From Plantago elongata (Eukaryota; Streptophyta; Magnoliopsida; Lamiales; Plantaginaceae), in NCBI GenBank assembly GCA_036897095.1, contig JAYMSP010001398.1, forward strand, positions 1 to 32,706: DNA of 32,706 nt, read 5' to 3'. The notes under the pieces were generated by a model. That model worked only from the letters and a program-made list of their open reading frames with translations, made no database searches and was not told the DNA's origin. Numbering within the stretch: the stretch's first letter is position 1; every line of letters starts with the position of its first letter. This document shows, piece after piece, positions 1-11,343 of this stretch. The translations under genes and the position numbers were made by a program.

Positions 1-1360
1 TTGTAATCATGCACATATAGTATATGCACTATTCTTCCAATCGCATAGAATTTTATACATTATTAATAAAATCTACACACCAAAATAGTAATTAAAAAAC
101 TTAATTAACTTTTCACTTCCCGTTAAAAGTAGACATTTTACTACAATATCTTGATTAATCAATTATTTTAAATTTTCACTTTAAAATACGCGTCAATTTA
201 TGAATAGTTATGAACGATTTTGGCTCAAAATTTAAATCGAGTTATCTCAATTCGAATCGCATTTTTATGTATAAAGACAACACAAGTAAATTTCAGGTGA
301 AATAAATTAATTCAAATTCTAAGTCAAACCGTCAATTCTTTTTGTTGCAAATAAAATTATTGCACACCGTCAAATATATATACTATATCTAGCAAGAAAA
401 GATTTGATGCATTGTAGAAGGGTAAGAGAGCAAATTGATAGTTTGTTCCGATATTAACATTTATTGCTTTGTATATGTCAATTTGCTTATCTTATTAATA
501 AAATTTAGACGTTAAAAAAAAAAATCAATATAATTATACATTATCACTGTCTATCTAAAGTCATTCCCTTTTCATAACAAAATATTTACAAATGCAGTAC
601 ATCATGTGTAAAATGCAAATGGACACAGAATTGAAGCAGATACAATCTAATTTTAATTGAATTTTTATATAAAATTCTATATCTTTTTTGTAAACGATTA
701 CGGTTAGTAAGCATTTAAGATTAAGTTGACAAATGGATGATTATTTAATAAATTAGTTCACACATTCAATTCGATCTATGTCGATCACCCTCATCTTGAC
801 AGGATGATGATCATGAAAGAGGGAAGAAAACAAAGATTTTATTCTATTATTATTACGTACGTACGCGTGTATGTTTTCCTTCTCATGAACTTCAACATTA
901 AACTATAACGAATGCAATTCATGGCATAATTCTTTAATGCAAAAGGTAATTAGTAGTTATAGATTGAATTAATTTGTGCTATCGTTATAGTAGTATTAGG
1001 ATATTATTAGCATTATATATTAGTCGCTCTCCAACCTATACCCAACTTTTGACATTTCCAAGAAACATGCAACTCTCACCCTATCATTGCCTTCCCATTG
1101 CCATCAACCCTAAACAAACCAAATAAAAAAGATACAACTAGCAATATCTTTAATTCATTTTGCCAAAAGTCAATACTATAATGTCAAGACTCTAAAAACT
1201 GATCAAATATTCTTGTTTTCATAAGTCAGACTCTCCGACTGGGATCTGAAGAGCTATCCCTGCTGTATTAGAGTTGTTTTCAATAAATCGTAAATCATTT
1301 TTATCACTAAATTTTTAATTATATATATTATTATATTACAATATAACTAAATTTTACAAA
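1..1360. other. Intergenic, no gene recognised
   Basis: AT-rich DNA downstream of the ACS gene. I see no coding exon, RNA gene or clear transposon end. A CG-containing alternating stretch around 854-868 (tacgtacgtacgcg) is the only compositional oddity. Confidence 0.5.
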
Positions 1361-1366
1361 TTTATT
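1361..1366 (-). terminator. Candidate polyadenylation signal of the ACS gene
   Basis: The plus strand reads tttatt, which is AATAAA on the minus strand, about 255 nt after the ACS stop codon. The spacing fits a plant 3' UTR. Plant polyA signals are degenerate and no transcript is available, so this is only a candidate. Confidence 0.35.
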
Positions 1367-1620
1367 GAATGATATTACAATATAGTGCAACGATATATCA
1401 CTTTAGAATGGACAAACAATCGATAATTAACTCCATTACGGAGAAAACAACTCCATTTCGGAGTAACTCATCCCTTGACGGGAAGAAAACCAAAGACCTC
1501 TTTCTACAAAGAGTCTCCGGGTGGCTTGCTCGACTATCCGTTTATACATTTTCAAAAATGAAAATTGAATCTTTAACTATTATAGAAACTACAAAAAGAA
1601 ATGACAAGCGAGAATATAAA

Positions 1621-3380
1621 TTAATATAAACTCTTCCCCGCCTTGAGTCGATCCATGAAATTGCTAATTCTTCCAAGTGCGATTTCTAGAGTTTCCTCAC
1701 TCATATTAGCAAAGCAAACTCTAAACCAACCAGGTTCTGAGCAATGGCAAGAAGATCCTGGAGAAATATTCAACTTCAGTTCATGTACTATCGATTTCCA
1801 GAGAGCCAATTCATGTTCCATTGTAGGTTTCTGCAAGAAGGGGCTCAAGTTCATCCAGCAGAACAATCCGGCATTCCCTTTCAGGCACTCAATACCGGCT
1901 TTTTTCAACCCGTTGATAATCATTTCGTACCTCTTTCTCAACCTGTCCCTGTTGGTCTTAATGTAGTTCTCGGTGAAGGACCTGTCTGAAAGCATGGAAG
2001 CTAATAGCTGTTGCGTTTGGGATGAAATCAGAGTGAAGCTAGACATTCTTCGGGCAGTTGTCACAACCTGATCATTGTAAGAGTAAATTGTCCCGACACG
2101 AAAGCCTGGCAGGCCCAAGTCCTTTGAGAGACTGTAAACAATATGGACTCTTTCGCAGTCTTTGTAATTTCGTGCTTCAAGAATTTCAGCAATGCTGACG
2201 AATTCGTCTGATGAGAATGCTGATCCGGAGTAAATTTCATCTGAGACAAGATGGATGTTTTTCTCAGCGGCGAAGTCCAGAATTTGTTCCAGGTTGGAAC
2301 GGTTGATTGTTGCGCCTAGAGGATTGGAAGGATTAGTTATCAGGATGCCACGAACTTTGATGTTTTTCAACTGAGCTTCAGCATATGCTGATTCTAGAGC
2401 TTCTGGAGTGACTGCAAAATTATTTGAGCTGTCACAGTGAACAGGCACTATGTTCACGCCTGTTCTCCACCTCAAGTCTCTGTCAAACCTGTGAAGCATG
2501 GCCAGTTAGTTTAAGGCAGTGACAGTGACTTAAATTTGATAGTGTAAGAACTAAGAAACATTAATTTTGCAAGTAGGTAGTAGATAAATCAGGTTGGATG
2601 AAACACAATATGGATGAGTTTATTAAATTAATCAGGTTGGCATGCAGGGAAGCAAGGAACGTTCCGTACCCTGGATAGTAAGGAGTTGGGATGAGCAAAG
2701 CATCACCAGGGTCAGCCAGAATGAAGGTTAGGAGTTCGTTTGCGGCTGTTGCTCCAGCAGTGATTACGACTCTGGCAGGGTCGAATTTCGCTCTTCCACC
2801 TCTTATTTGTTCCATGAAGCTTGCCATTGCCTGATTTTATTTACAATTAAAAAATGTTAGAAACTGTGCTTGATTTGGTAACATATTGACATGCAATTTG
2901 ATGTTACACATGAATATTAAATTTACCTTTCTGAAAGAATACAATCCATGGTAATCTTGAAATAGTGCATTCTCTCTAAAGTTAGAGGTTCTTCCACTGT
3001 TTGTTGCCTCATAATGTTTTTCCAGGTACTCTTCCAGTAAATCAAATGAAACCTGTAGAGAACATGAACATATTTCCTATTAGCTTATGTTATCAGGCGA
3101 ACGTCACGTAAAGTGGAACTCAGAAATTTATTTCCGAAGTTCCACTCCACTCCATGATTTCAAACAACTTCTAGACTTAATCTTGTATCATCAAACGGCG
3201 AAAACTTACTTGATTTTCGGCAAGTCCCATTTGTATGACTCCAGAGGGGTTACTAGTTTCATGATACGGGTTCTCGTCATAAGCTTTCCACCCGGCAAAA
3301 TAAGGCGAGTCTTCGCCATGAGTTTCAGATACAGCAACCTTTGACAAACCAACAGAAGGTTTCACAATCTCAATTGCCAT
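1621..3380 (-). CDS. ACS: 1-aminocyclopropane-1-carboxylate synthase, type III (ACS7-like)
   Basis: PLP-dependent enzyme (aminotransferase fold I) that turns S-adenosylmethionine into ACC, the committed and usually rate-limiting step of ethylene synthesis in the cytosol. Four exons, transcribed leftwards: 3380-3210, 3052-2927, 2830-2670 and 2488-1621. All introns are GT-AG and the joined frame is 442 codons including TAA (441 aa). Visible family motifs: [19 protein letters not shown] and GLAENQ in exon 1, FQDYHGL in exon 2, [13 protein letters not shown] and PTPYYPG in exon 3. Exon 4 carries [18 protein letters not shown] (about 205-211), DEIYSG (about 236-241), [14 protein letters not shown] with the PLP-binding lysine at about residue 275, and WFRVCFANM near the end. 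The protein stops about 25 residues after that motif ([11 protein letters not shown]). It therefore lacks the C-terminal extension that carries MAPK/CDPK sites in type I and II enzymes, which makes it type III. It appears intact. Which paralogue it is can only be guessed; ACS7 is the closest Arabidopsis relative I recognise. Confidence 0.96.
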
Positions 3381-3536
3381 AATAAGTCAGTGTGTCACAA
3401 TCTGGAGTTGAGGTCAATATGTTGGTGTAAAACAGAGAAAATTCTTGATAGGCTGATAGCTAGAGAAGGGATAAGAGATGAGAGAAATGTTAAGAACTTG
3501 TTGAATGATGATGCTAGAAGGATCACAAATGTGGGC

Positions 3537-3544
3537 TTTATATA
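3537..3544 (-). promoter_or_regulatory. TATA box of the ACS gene
   Basis: The minus strand reads TATATAAA within ttcttgtatataaagccc. It lies about 157 bp upstream of the ATG at 3380, which would leave a 5' UTR of about 120-130 nt. It is the best TATA match directly upstream of the gene. Confidence 0.6.
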
Positions 3545-4091
3545 CAAGAATTTGTGGCAACAGGGCCCCTCAACAACATGTAAAAATGAGACTTGGGGTC
3601 TGACATAAAAAATAAAATTGTGAAGAATCAATGATTAATGATTCTGCAGAGTAAGCTAAGATCATAACTCACCTTTTCTGAAAAATTATACAAAATATAT
3701 ATCTAAGTGTTTTATAATATAATGATTAATTATATATATTGACTGGCAACAACTGTTTGTCCTGTGTCATCTTTTTCAGAGCTTCCCAATATCTCAATCT
3801 CCACGAGATACACAGCAAATGGTGGTTGAATAGAGTGGGTGATTTACCTTTTCTTGCATTACTATACTCTATTATTCTTCTTTTTCTCTTTTTTCCTTTA
3901 TCATTTTAAGTCAGAAAATAAAACAAAGTTCAAATTATTAAATAATTAACCGTGTTTATTCATAAAATAATGTAAAGTATATATACAAAACATAAAAAGT
4001 TATATCTAATCTAATTAAAAATAGAAGAATAAGACTAATTTAACTTGAAATATATATAAAAATTAAGATTACATAGTATATCACATATTAT

Positions 4092-4213
4092 ACAAATAAT
4101 TGGGTTAAACCACCTTGTCTTTGGCTGTTTGCTCGGTAACTGAAAATGATACACAAATAATTGGGTTAAACCAACTTGTCTTTGGCTGTTTGCTCGGTAA
4201 CTGAAAATGATAC
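4092..4213. repeat. 61-bp direct tandem duplication
   Basis: Two adjacent copies, 4092-4152 and 4153-4213, begin acaaataattgggttaaacc and differ at a single base (caccttg versus caacttg). It lies about 700-830 bp upstream of the ACS start codon. The near identity implies a recent duplication. On the ACS-sense strand each unit contains a CAGTTAC MYB-type core; that functional reading is inference. Confidence 0.93.
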
Positions 4214-4326
4214 ACTGCCTGGTCAAACCCAGTGAAATTACTTCATCCCACACTTTTACTTGTTGCCAAAGAAACAAAGTCCCGGTCATTTGAGGTGACG
4301 TGGATAGTTACTCAAGTCTCAACTAA

Positions 4327-4347
4327 GAGTCCGAGTCCGAGTCCGAG
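4327..4347. repeat. GAGTCC hexamer microsatellite
   Basis: Three tandem gagtcc units followed by gag, then acgtgt. A short repeat in the distal ACS upstream region. Confidence 0.8.
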
Positions 4348-4925
4348 ACGTGTAATTTATTGAACACTTAAAAGGATTAACCGTATTATGATCGATGTTG
4401 TTGTGTGTCAATTCAGGTATGAGTAGATGTTTAAACGTGGACTAAATTGAGCCATCCCATGATGAATGTGTCCTCATTGTCCATGCGTAACAATTCTTTT
4501 GACAATATCTCAACGAATGGATTGAAATTTCTGTAGATTCAGGTTTTCAGGTCATCAAAATTGAAATTGACATGCTCAGCTCTTAATACATAATTAATCT
4601 TTTTCAATTTCATTTTTAATACTCCATTAAACATTTAGAAACATTCCGAAAATGTCTGACCTGCCAGTTTTCATAATCAAAATTTTAACTCTCTAACATT
4701 CTCATTCACGTTTACTTATGATGTTCAATTTAAACGATTACCGTTACATATGAGAATTATACATGTTCAAATTTGTTCTGTATTTAACAGTGGAGGCCAC
4801 GAGCTAGTGAGGTGCTAGCTAGGATCATACATTGTTGCAGCTATTAAGAAATGAATGGAGAAATACAAGAGTTTATGCATATCACAAGAAACTTCCACTG
4901 GTTTATGAATACGTACATATGATAT

Positions 4926-5045
4926 GAGAGTGGTTTTTCCTTTCCTACCTGAAACAGATACTGTTGGGTTTAAGATCAATCAAACTAGCTAAGAGTGGTT
5001 TTCCTTTCCACCTGAAACAGATACTATTGGGATTAAGATCATTAA
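4926..5045. repeat. Diverged direct duplication, about 60 bp
   Basis: The segment agagtggtttttcctttcc...cctgaaacagatactgttggg...aagatca at 4926-4978 recurs from 4990 with substitutions and small indels. A 15-bp stretch, acctgaaacagatac, is identical in both. It is an old local duplication with no coding content. Confidence 0.8.
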
Positions 5046-5572
5046 GATTCTGATTTTATACGATCACGCAAACAACCTAGCTAAAGGCTACGAGAAGATA
5101 TAATAAATGGTCCCACTTATTATTTGATTTATTTCAAGAACTAATCATTTCTGACTTTCCTTGACGCATGTAACTTGGATGTAGTTTGGTTTAGTTTTCT
5201 AAGTATGTATTATTTGCATTTGCAGCAAAAAGGTGTTCGAAACTATAATTATAAGCACTTAATTAGCATTATGCACGCTGCACGCTTTCGTTAATTAATC
5301 ATCAGGCGCCACTCATGTGTGATCTGATCATGCCATTTTAGTCCATGTTTACAATATAATTCATTTCCTTTACGATCAGATGGTCAACAAATAATATATA
5401 TTCTCATGATTAGAATTCGAGGGACGAAATAATATATATGAGATTTTTCTAATTTGGGTTAAAAATTCTAAATTTTTAAAACCACCCACCACCGCTTCAC
5501 TAAATTTGATAGTATCGCGTGATCACTTTTTAAAGCTTTAGGGTCCAAAACCTAAGTGTAAAAATACATTTA

Positions 5573-5731
5573 GGCTGTATCTCTTCAACTGAAAAATTAT
5601 TTCAGTTCAGTTCAGTCCAGTTCAATTCAGTAAATCTCAGTTGAATAGAATACCGCTTCAACTGAAAAATTATTTCAGTTCAGTTCAGTCCCAGTTCAAT
5701 TCAGTAAATCTCAGTTGAAGAAAACACCGTC
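5573..5731. mobile_element. Tourist/PIF-Harbinger-like MITE, internally duplicated
   Basis: A 159-bp element flanked by TTA on both sides (5570-5572 and 5732-5734). The left end ggctgtatctcttcaactga pairs with the reverse complement of the right end, gacggtgttttcttcaactg. The inside consists of two tandem copies of a 73/74-bp unit (5583-5655 and 5656-5729), each starting cttcaactgaaaaattattt and ending near cagttgaa. The TTA target duplication and short TIRs are typical of PIF/Harbinger MITEs. No transposase is encoded. Confidence 0.75.
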
Positions 5732-5974
5732 TTACTTTTCACTCCGATTTCAACTCAATCCTCACTAGCAAGCTACATTAAGAAACCATCAAAACTAAAA
5801 CCATGAACTATTTTTTTCTTCTTTTCAATTTATCACTGTACCAAAACCAGGAACTTTAATTTATTGATATGTCACTATTTTTACACAAGTGGATTAGAGA
5901 CTCCTTAATTAAGTCCACCTCCAATTATATATTGAGTTACTGTGTTTACTAATTGCCTAATGCTAGTTGCTGAT

Positions 5975-6809
5975 GCTCGATAATGCAAATTGCAACATGT
6001 GGATCGTTGCTAATTGTTATCCACACAATTATATTTCTTTGCATAAACACATCGTTACCGCTCGATGATGCAAATTGCAATATGGTGGGATACGTTTTAA
6101 TTTTAGTTTGGCCCACTCTAATGAAATTACATGTAGTTAGAGTTCGACAAGCAAGTTCAGTATTGATGGAATATCAGTTATTTAATATATTTATCTTTAT
6201 TTGAGAATTATAATCTTTTAAAATATTCTTAATTAAAACTATAGATCTAGTGTAAGCATGCAACTGTTAGATTTCCTCTAATTGATAAGTCAGGTTGATC
6301 TTTACTTATTTCTACATGTATATTTCAAGAATATTTATTTCCATTAGAGTTTTTGACTATCTTAAATAACTTGTCAGGTAACAAGTATAAATAAAAATTA
6401 GGATTTAATCATAATTATCTTAAATAACTTGTCAGGTGGTAAGTATAAATAAGATATAGAGTTTAACTCTAATTTATATGTTATTAATTAAGTATGATAT
6501 TTTAATTTAAATCATCGTTCTGCGTCCACCAGCTAGAGTTATTCTTAATCGTGAAACTACCCCGCAATAAGTGAAAACGTGTCAAGATTACTTGGAGGAT
6601 CTCTAACAAGAGCAAGAGCAAAAGGCTTGGTAATCTGTGTCACAATAATTAAAAATTAAGATCCCAGTACAACATGTTGGTCGTTGCTAATTGTTATCCT
6701 GCTTTGCATAATCACATCTTTACTGCTCGATAATGCAAATTGCAACATGTTGATCGTTGCTAATTGTTATCCACACAATTATATAGCTTTGCATAAACAC
6801 ATCATTACC
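5975..6809. repeat. 85-bp repeat unit, two full and two partial copies
   Basis: Full units at 5975-6059 and 6725-6809 begin gctcgataatgcaaattgca, contain gatcgttgctaattgttatc and end in cataaacacatcrttacc. A partial copy (gctcgatgatgcaaattgca) follows directly at 6060-6084. A second partial copy with an internal deletion sits at about 6670-6724, directly before the second full unit. Each cluster therefore looks like a broken tandem array. Origin unknown. Confidence 0.85.
6359..6453. repeat. Spaced direct repeat, about 35 bp
   Basis: atcttaaataacttgtcagg followed by aagtataaataa occurs at 6359-6393 and again 58 bp later. The copies differ by a three-base change (aac versus ggt). It lies inside the interval between the 85-bp repeat clusters. 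Confidence 0.8.
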
Positions 6810-8182
6810 AAAAGTCAAGTTTGTAAACACTGAGCAAAAACCACCTCCACTTTGAGAGACAAAAAGAAATATTTTGACTTTTTGGGTTGTTCGACAACCA
6901 TTAAAAAGTTATGGTCAATCTCCGTTCGAAGGGATCGGTTGATCTTATTTAAAAAGAATTTGATTAATGGTTAATTATTGTTAATTGTTTGTCAAAGAAA
7001 GAAGCATCCGAGAAGTTGATACTTTGAGTTTAGCGGCTAAAAGATATGTACAAGTTGAGTTGCAGGAAAAATAGACAACTGGATTACACGTAAGAACAAA
7101 ATGTGAACTTGATTAGTAGTACGTGTACTGCAGTATGAAGTAGTATGATTAAATTAATTAATGATGTTTAAGAAGAACGAACATTGGAGAGATTAGTCCT
7201 AATGAACAGCTCATAATGTCCGTATTTTGGGCTTGTTCTATGTTCCGATTATGGAATGCAAAGCGACCGGTCGACGGCCTTTAAATTCAACCAATACACG
7301 GACCCGTACGCGTACGTGTGGGTGTTGCAATTAATAAAGTTGTCCCACTAGATATTTTTTGTTTCATACTCAGCCCCATTTTCTCCCTCCATTTTTTATA
7401 GACCTTATCATTTTAACGTAATAAAGTTGATCGTTAACTATTTTTAAATTTCAATATAAATTACTTTTACACGATAATATTAAATAAGCTAATCGATCCA
7501 ATTTCGATCATCTGATTCAACTTGACTATACATGACTAGGCTACATATATCGATGCTATAAATTACTTTTATGATGACTATGAAATATTTTTTATATTTT
7601 TTCAAATCATTTTTTATAATTATAATACACAATTTATACTGAGAATTAATGTGGACGCGACACGTGACTCGTATTTAAATTTCAAGTACACAAAAAAACA
7701 AGTTAAATACAGATCAAATACAAATTTGGAAGGAAAATCGCACGTCAAACAACCACGTCATCAATTCGATCGAAAAATTATTCGAATTCCTCAATCTGAC
7801 GGACGGTTACAATAATGTATCCAAATTGATTACTTTCATTTTAGTAGATCTAAAGTAACAGTGTCTCATTTTAATCCATCCAAAATAAAATTTCCACCCA
7901 TGAAAATATGAACCAATAAATAAATCACATGGTTTTTCCACTAACGTGTTTAGCGGTGAAGGTATCATCATTATTAGTAAGAATAATTTTTTACCCCTAA
8001 TTTGTGATAATCTTTCGAAGAAAAAGAGGAGTGATAATCTAGTTATTTTATTACTTTGACAATTTTTATACACAAAAGTATTAAGAGAAATAGTATTTAA
8101 TTAATTTAACTAGAAATAAAATTATTTTAGAATTTACTATTAAACATGTGTTCTTTCAGATCCGAGTCAGTACCGTCTTTTC

Positions 8183-8242
8183 GCAAATCCTATTGCAGAT
8201 CCATTCACATATCCTCTTGCGAATCCACTCGCAGGTCCTCTC
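8183..8242. repeat. Degenerate 12-bp tandem repeat, five units
   Basis: The units read gcaaatcctatt, gcagatccattc, acatatcctctt, gcgaatccactc and gcaggtcctctc. The period is exactly 12, with a conserved atcc/gtcc core. In one frame this is a multiple of four codons, but no open gene surrounds it. Confidence 0.75.
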
Positions 8243-8649
8243 ACGATTTAATGTCATAGAGTTTTAAGTCGAGATAATATGAATTTAGTCTGAAATCATA
8301 ATATTTTTATGTTGACATCATAGTATGCTTTAAAAGTGATGCATGTAAATTGTAAGAACATAAGAAGGTAGATGAAGACAATGTATTTTTTATTTTTTTT
8401 GTAATTTGAATAATCTTGAAGAAAATAATAACCTTTTTTTATTATGAATTTTTTTGTAAGTGTACAAACTTTTTGTTAATTGTTAAAAATATATAATATA
8501 TGTTTCCTCTTTTTGAGATTATAAATGCTTTTTCTATGATCATAAGGTTTCATTTTGAAAAATCATAGTGTTTTCATTTTGTATTCATAGGTAATTTATG
8601 AAAATAATATAGTAACTTGAAATTAAAAACATAGACTTTTATTAGTCTA

Positions 8650-9670
8650 AGATCATAGTGTATATGATATATAACATAATCATTATAACTGAAATTCTAG
8701 TCATTATAAAAGAGACCATAGTCATTAATAACAGAGAACATAACTATTATAACTGAAATTATAATCATTATAGCAAATAACATAGTCATTATAACGGAGA
8801 ACATAGTCATCTACACGTCGTTTTCTTTGTTTTTCGTTGCATTCACCTTCTTCTAGTTACAACTTACCAAGGTGTTAGAACATGTGTTTTCGATTTTGCT
8901 TATGGTTTTCCAATATGACTACACATAAAATACTTCTCATAAACTTTCTCATTTTCATCATATATGTACACCTTTTAAATGTGAATCCAACTTTAGCACC
9001 ATGTTTTCCATATAACTGGTGTAGGTCCTCCAAATTGTTTGCATCTCTTTTTCTTAAGTTGCCTCCAACATCAAAATTATCATGATTAATCGCCGTCGTC
9101 ATTGCCAAACTGTCATTGTTTGAGTTGTCAACAACAACTATAGATGCAATTAACATCATAGATATAATATGTTATATCATAATAGTTACAATTGAGATCA
9201 TAACCGTAAGTCCATAAATCATAGTAGTTTTTTTTTATATCATAGTTGTTTTGATTGAGAATATAATTTATATTATAGTAGTTTTTTTATATCATAATGC
9301 TCATATTTGACACCATAGTATTAATGTTAGAGAATATAACATTAACATCATATACATTACATAATTTTTGTTTTTAGTTGAGATCATAAAATTTATGTCT
9401 AAGATCATAATGATTATAACAGAAAACATAGTAGTTTTTATAGAGATCATAGTCACTAAAACAGAGAACATAGCAATATTTGTAGAGATCATTGAATTAA
9501 ATTTGTAACATGTTTAGTAACAACTTTTTATGTATCGAAAATGTAGAAATCATAGTAGAAATAGAAATAGTAGAGATCATAAATATGTGCTTTGAATCTA
9601 TGTAGCATCACCAACATTCGTAGACAACAACATTAAGTAATATTCTTGAGAACATATTACATAAAAGAAA
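8650..9670. repeat. Region dense in ATCATAGT/AACATAGT motifs
   Basis: Over about 1 kb the words atcatagt, aacatagt, ccatagt and atcataat recur every 20-40 bp, mostly in the same orientation. They are often preceded by gaga and followed by cattata (for example 8770-8810 and 9425-9475). The spacing is irregular, so this is not a simple satellite. Arrays of short motifs like this occur in subterminal regions of some DNA transposons (CACTA and hAT families bind transposase there), but I found no matching terminus. Short open frames here (8875-9159, 9301-9492) are by-products of the repeat. Confidence 0.6.
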
Positions 9671-10205
9671 GAACATAGAAACGTTGTATACCATTTTTTT
9701 TCATATCTGAGTTGATGATTGAGGTCAGATCTTGATTGAGTACACCGCCAAATCTTTATTACAATCACCTTGTGAATGCATAAACAACAAAAACATTACT
9801 TAGCAATCATTTCGTATAAAACGTGGTAGATATTGCTGAGAATATAGGATATATAGGTGAGAAGATAGTACATATGCACGTAAGAACATAGAAAATATAG
9901 TAAAAATCAAAATTCAAAATAATATGTCAAACAATAGAGCACAAAGCGACTGTCAGATTTTGATGAAATCATACAATATTCTTGAGAACATATGTAATAT
10001 TCTTGAAAACATATGTAATATTCTTGAGAACATATATAATATTTTTGAGAATATAGCACATACTGCTATAAACACACTAACGTTTTTTTTCATATCTCAG
10101 TTGATATATGGGGTTAAATTTTGAATAAAACACTATATGATCCTTATGCAAACATGATTACACCTCGTAAAGGCATAAATAACAATAACATCAATGAATT
10201 ACCAT
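9638..10205. repeat. Diverged 170-bp direct repeat, 399 bp apart
   Basis: Segment 9638-9810 (taatattcttgagaacat, then ttttttttcatatctgagtt, then a cataaacaacaa-like stretch) recurs at about 10037-10205 in the same order with substitutions and indels. The 21-bp array at 9975-10058 leads into the second copy. This suggests a larger repeated unit in the CATAGT-rich region. Confidence 0.65.
9975..10058. repeat. 21-bp tandem repeat, four units
   Basis: Four consecutive 21-bp units of the form aatattcttgagaacatatg plus one base, the last two increasingly diverged. In the plus frame they read as four heptapeptides (NILENIC, NILENIC, NILENIY, NIFENIA) in a 66-codon open frame at 9924-10124. That frame has no family resemblance and is probably not a gene. 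Confidence 0.85.
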
Positions 10206-11343
10206 AAAAAAGAAAATATAAATGAATAGATCTAGATCTACAAATTTTCAAACTTGATTTTTCAGATCTACATGGATTTGAGCTATTTTGTCATTCGAAA
10301 TATGAAGAAAAAAAACAATGAAAAGTGTTTAAAATCAGAGATTACCTTCGTTTTTTATTGTTTTTGTTGCATAATATAACAATGTATGTATGTAATCGTC
10401 GATCTTTTGATCGAAAAATAAGTTTGGTAGGTTGTTTCTTCTCTATGTAGATGTCCCTTGGTTGGAGGGAGAAATTTTGAGTTGAATGTTTTTGAGCAAT
10501 GATAATGATGCAAAACAGGTTATATCGTGATATATATGAATTCACTTTGTATATTCAAATTGTCGGCCCTTAGTTGGGTGGCTTTTAACAACTTATTTTT
10601 TATTTGAGTTAATTTGTAATATCAGAAATTTATTTTTTTATATCTCTATTTAAGGATTATTTTTAAAAAACTCACTCATCCTTGTAACTTTTATAAAGTT
10701 TGATGTTTATTCAAATTTTACATAAAAAAAAACGTGACACTTGGGTTTCATCAATTAATCAAGCTAATACTAATATTTGTACGCCTTTCACTTGAGCCTC
10801 GACAGCAATCGACATTGGGAATAAAGAAAACCAGAAAAGAATGACCTAATTACTGTGATTAAGTAGCTAGTGATCAGTATAAGTGTGATTAGGTGCATTG
10901 AGTAGCATTGCTCAAGAGTTAATACACTGATCGATGGATGGAGTCGTGCAAGTCAAAGAAATCGGAATAATATATATATATATAATATAAGCATCTTTTG
11001 CGTAATCTTTTTATTACACACACTAGCTAGATCTATATAAGTTCTCAACAATATATATGTACAGTTGTTCTTTGCATATATGGAATCTACCATGATGTCA
11101 AACAAAGATTACAGCATATATTCTTCTCATCAACCTGCTTCAGTACTTGATCTGAAAATATGTCGGCTACTAGCCTACTACACAATTCAACTCCACAATG
11201 TCCGTGGAATACGGAATACAATTTTTTTTTAAAAGTGACTTGATGTATTTTATTAACCGATTTATTAATTAAAGTTGAATCGTCTTTTTAACTGAGTTAC
11301 ACTGTGTTATCTATGGAATACTATCTTTACTTTATAAAAATAA
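10206..11343. other. Intergenic, no gene recognised
   Basis: AT-rich with an (AT)n run at about 10970-10989. No exon, RNA gene or element boundary is supported. Confidence 0.45.

Larger units (their letters stand above)
3545..5572. other. Intergenic region upstream of ACS
   Basis: This is the probable distal promoter of the minus-strand ACS gene. No coding exon was recognised. It holds the 61-bp tandem duplication, a GAGTCC hexamer run and a diverged duplication near 4926-5045, each listed separately. Confidence 0.5.
5735..8182. other. Intergenic, duplications but no gene
   Basis: No coding exon recognised. Contents listed separately are the 85-bp repeat family (5975-6809) and the paired segment at 6359-6453. 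A CpG-rich patch with the perfect palindrome cgtacgcgtacg (7305-7316) and a G-box cacgtg near 7660 are also present. Confidence 0.5.

Noticed and set aside
7380..7500. Possible Stowaway MITE from the ctccctcca word at about 7384
   Set aside because: No matching inverted end or TA duplication was found.
9975..10058. CRISPR-like regular repeat
   Set aside because: The units are contiguous with no spacers, in eukaryotic DNA. It is a plain tandem repeat.
9924..10124. Open frame with four NILENIC-like heptads, possible repeat peptide
   Set aside because: The heptads come from a 21-bp tandem repeat in non-coding, motif-rich DNA. There is no start context, partner exon or family match.
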